NCBI GenBank assembly: GCA_027023165.1
Contig: JALVWX010000239.1
Location: 1 to 6,368 of the forward strand
Reading direction: 5' to 3'
DNA: 6,368 bases
Origin: Thermococcus sp.
Lineage (GTDB): Archaea > Methanobacteriota_B > Thermococci > Thermococcales > Thermococcaceae
The notes beneath the pieces are model-generated. The model saw only the letters and a list, made by a program, of their open reading frames with translations. It made no database searches and was not told the DNA's origin. Of the stretch, positions 5,745-6,368 are shown piece by piece (position 1 is the first letter of the stretch; each line of letters starts with the position of its first letter). The position numbers and the translations under genes were made by a program.

Positions 5745-6368
5745 ATGATACTCCTCGACGATCACTTCCACGTTGACCCCTTCAAGGGCCTCTTCCTTGA
5801 GGCTGTCAAGCAGTTCCACAGAGCTGGCGGAACGCACCTGATGGTTGTCTACAAGACCGCCCACGACTACGGCTTTCCGGGATTGAAAGCGGAGGACTTC
5901 ATGAAGGCAATGGACTTTCACATTGAGCTCGTCGAGAGGATAAACCGCGAAACGCCGGTGAAGGCCTTCGCTGTTGTGGGTGTTCACCCGGCGGAGTTTG
6001 TCCATCTGGCCGAGAAAAAGGGCCTTGAATACGCCAAAAACGAGGTGATGAAAGCTCTGGAATACGCCCAGAAGCTCTGCTTTGAGGGAAAAGCGGTGGC
6101 TATAGGGGAAATCGGGAGGCCCCACTACGAGGTGAGCGAGGAGATATGGAATGCCAGCATCGAGCTGATGAAGTACGGTATGAGCCTGGCAAAAGAAGCC
6201 GACTGCGCGGTTCAGCTCCACACGGAGAGCTTCGACGAAGCTAAATTCAGGGAGCTGGGAGAATACGTCAGGGAGGTTGGCATAAAGCCCTACAGAGTAG
6301 TTAAGCACTTCTCGCCGCCGCTGGTGAAGGTGGCTGAAGAGGTCGGCGTCTTCCCGAGCATAATAGCC
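5745..6368 (+). CDS. TatD-family metal-dependent hydrolase, N-terminal part (runs off right edge)
   Basis: There are 208 residues without a stop before the window ends; TatD proteins usually have 250-270, so about the last fifth is missing. It has the TIM-barrel amidohydrolase metal ligands in order: HFH at the end of strand 1 (H7, H9), GVHP (79-82), AIGEIGRPH with E122, VQLHTES with H159 and VVKHFSPP with H188. The final aspartate ligand would lie beyond the edge. TatD proteins are cytosolic and use divalent metals. Known activities include 3'-5' exonuclease and, for a cyanobacterial relative (DTD3), D-aminoacyl-tRNA deacylation. The gene begins nine bases after the barrel-protein stop, with GAGGTGAT (5734-5741) three bases before the ATG. 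It is most likely the fourth gene of the operon. Family is confident; substrate is unknown. Confidence 0.9.
   Translation, partial: MILLDDHFHVDPFKGLFLEAVKQFHRAGGTHLMVVYKTAHDYGFPGLKAEDFMKAMDFHIELVERINRETPVKAFAVVGVHPAEFVHLAEKKGLEYAKNEVMKALEYAQKLCFEGKAVAIGEIGRPHYEVSEEIWNASIELMKYGMSLAKEADCAVQLHTESFDEAKFRELGEYVREVGIKPYRVVKHFSPPLVKVAEEVGVFPSIIA

Noticed and set aside
5520..6308. Long open frame of 262 codons on the minus strand
   Set aside because: It lies opposite the EF-Tu-like and TatD genes, which have clear family motifs. Its residues show no recognisable domain, so it is a by-product of codon bias in GC-rich coding DNA.

Overview
The window looks like chromosomal DNA from a hyperthermophilic archaeon of the order Thermococcales, most likely Thermococcus. 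Three things point there. Genes are tightly packed, and most have GGTG-type ribosome binding sites 4-6 bases before the start. Short TATA-like boxes of the TTTATA type sit about 35 bases upstream of starts. The gene content is also typical: an archaeal AsnRS-derived asparagine synthetase and two DUF257 proteins, a family described mainly from Pyrococcus and Thermococcus. No rRNA, tRNA, CRISPR array or insertion sequence was seen.

Layout. At the left edge is the N-terminus of an MFS-type transporter on the minus strand. It diverges from a class V (alanine/serine-glyoxylate type) PLP aminotransferase. A two-membrane-segment protein of unknown function follows 28 bases after the aminotransferase. 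It is convergent with a small secretion/pilus-like P-loop ATPase on the minus strand, and the two stop codons touch with no base between them. The ATPase's probable terminator lies inside the last codons of the membrane-protein gene. A 199-base AT-rich divergent region (2881-3079) separates the ATPase from the asparagine synthetase gene and carries two kinds of inverted repeat.

The right third (4055 to the window edge) is a compact operon behind one clear TATA box: two tandem DUF257 paralogues, a 106-residue protein resembling domain 2 of EF-Tu-type translation factors, and a TatD-family metallohydrolase that runs off the window. The first two junctions are ATGA stop/start overlaps and the third gap is 9 bases, so co-transcription and probable translational coupling are likely. 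Little is known about what this four-gene set does together, and it is the best candidate here for an undescribed system.

In five cases a TATA-like box lies 34-37 bases upstream of the chosen start codon, implying transcripts with leaders of about 10 bases that just contain the ribosome binding site. I used this pattern to choose between alternative starts.
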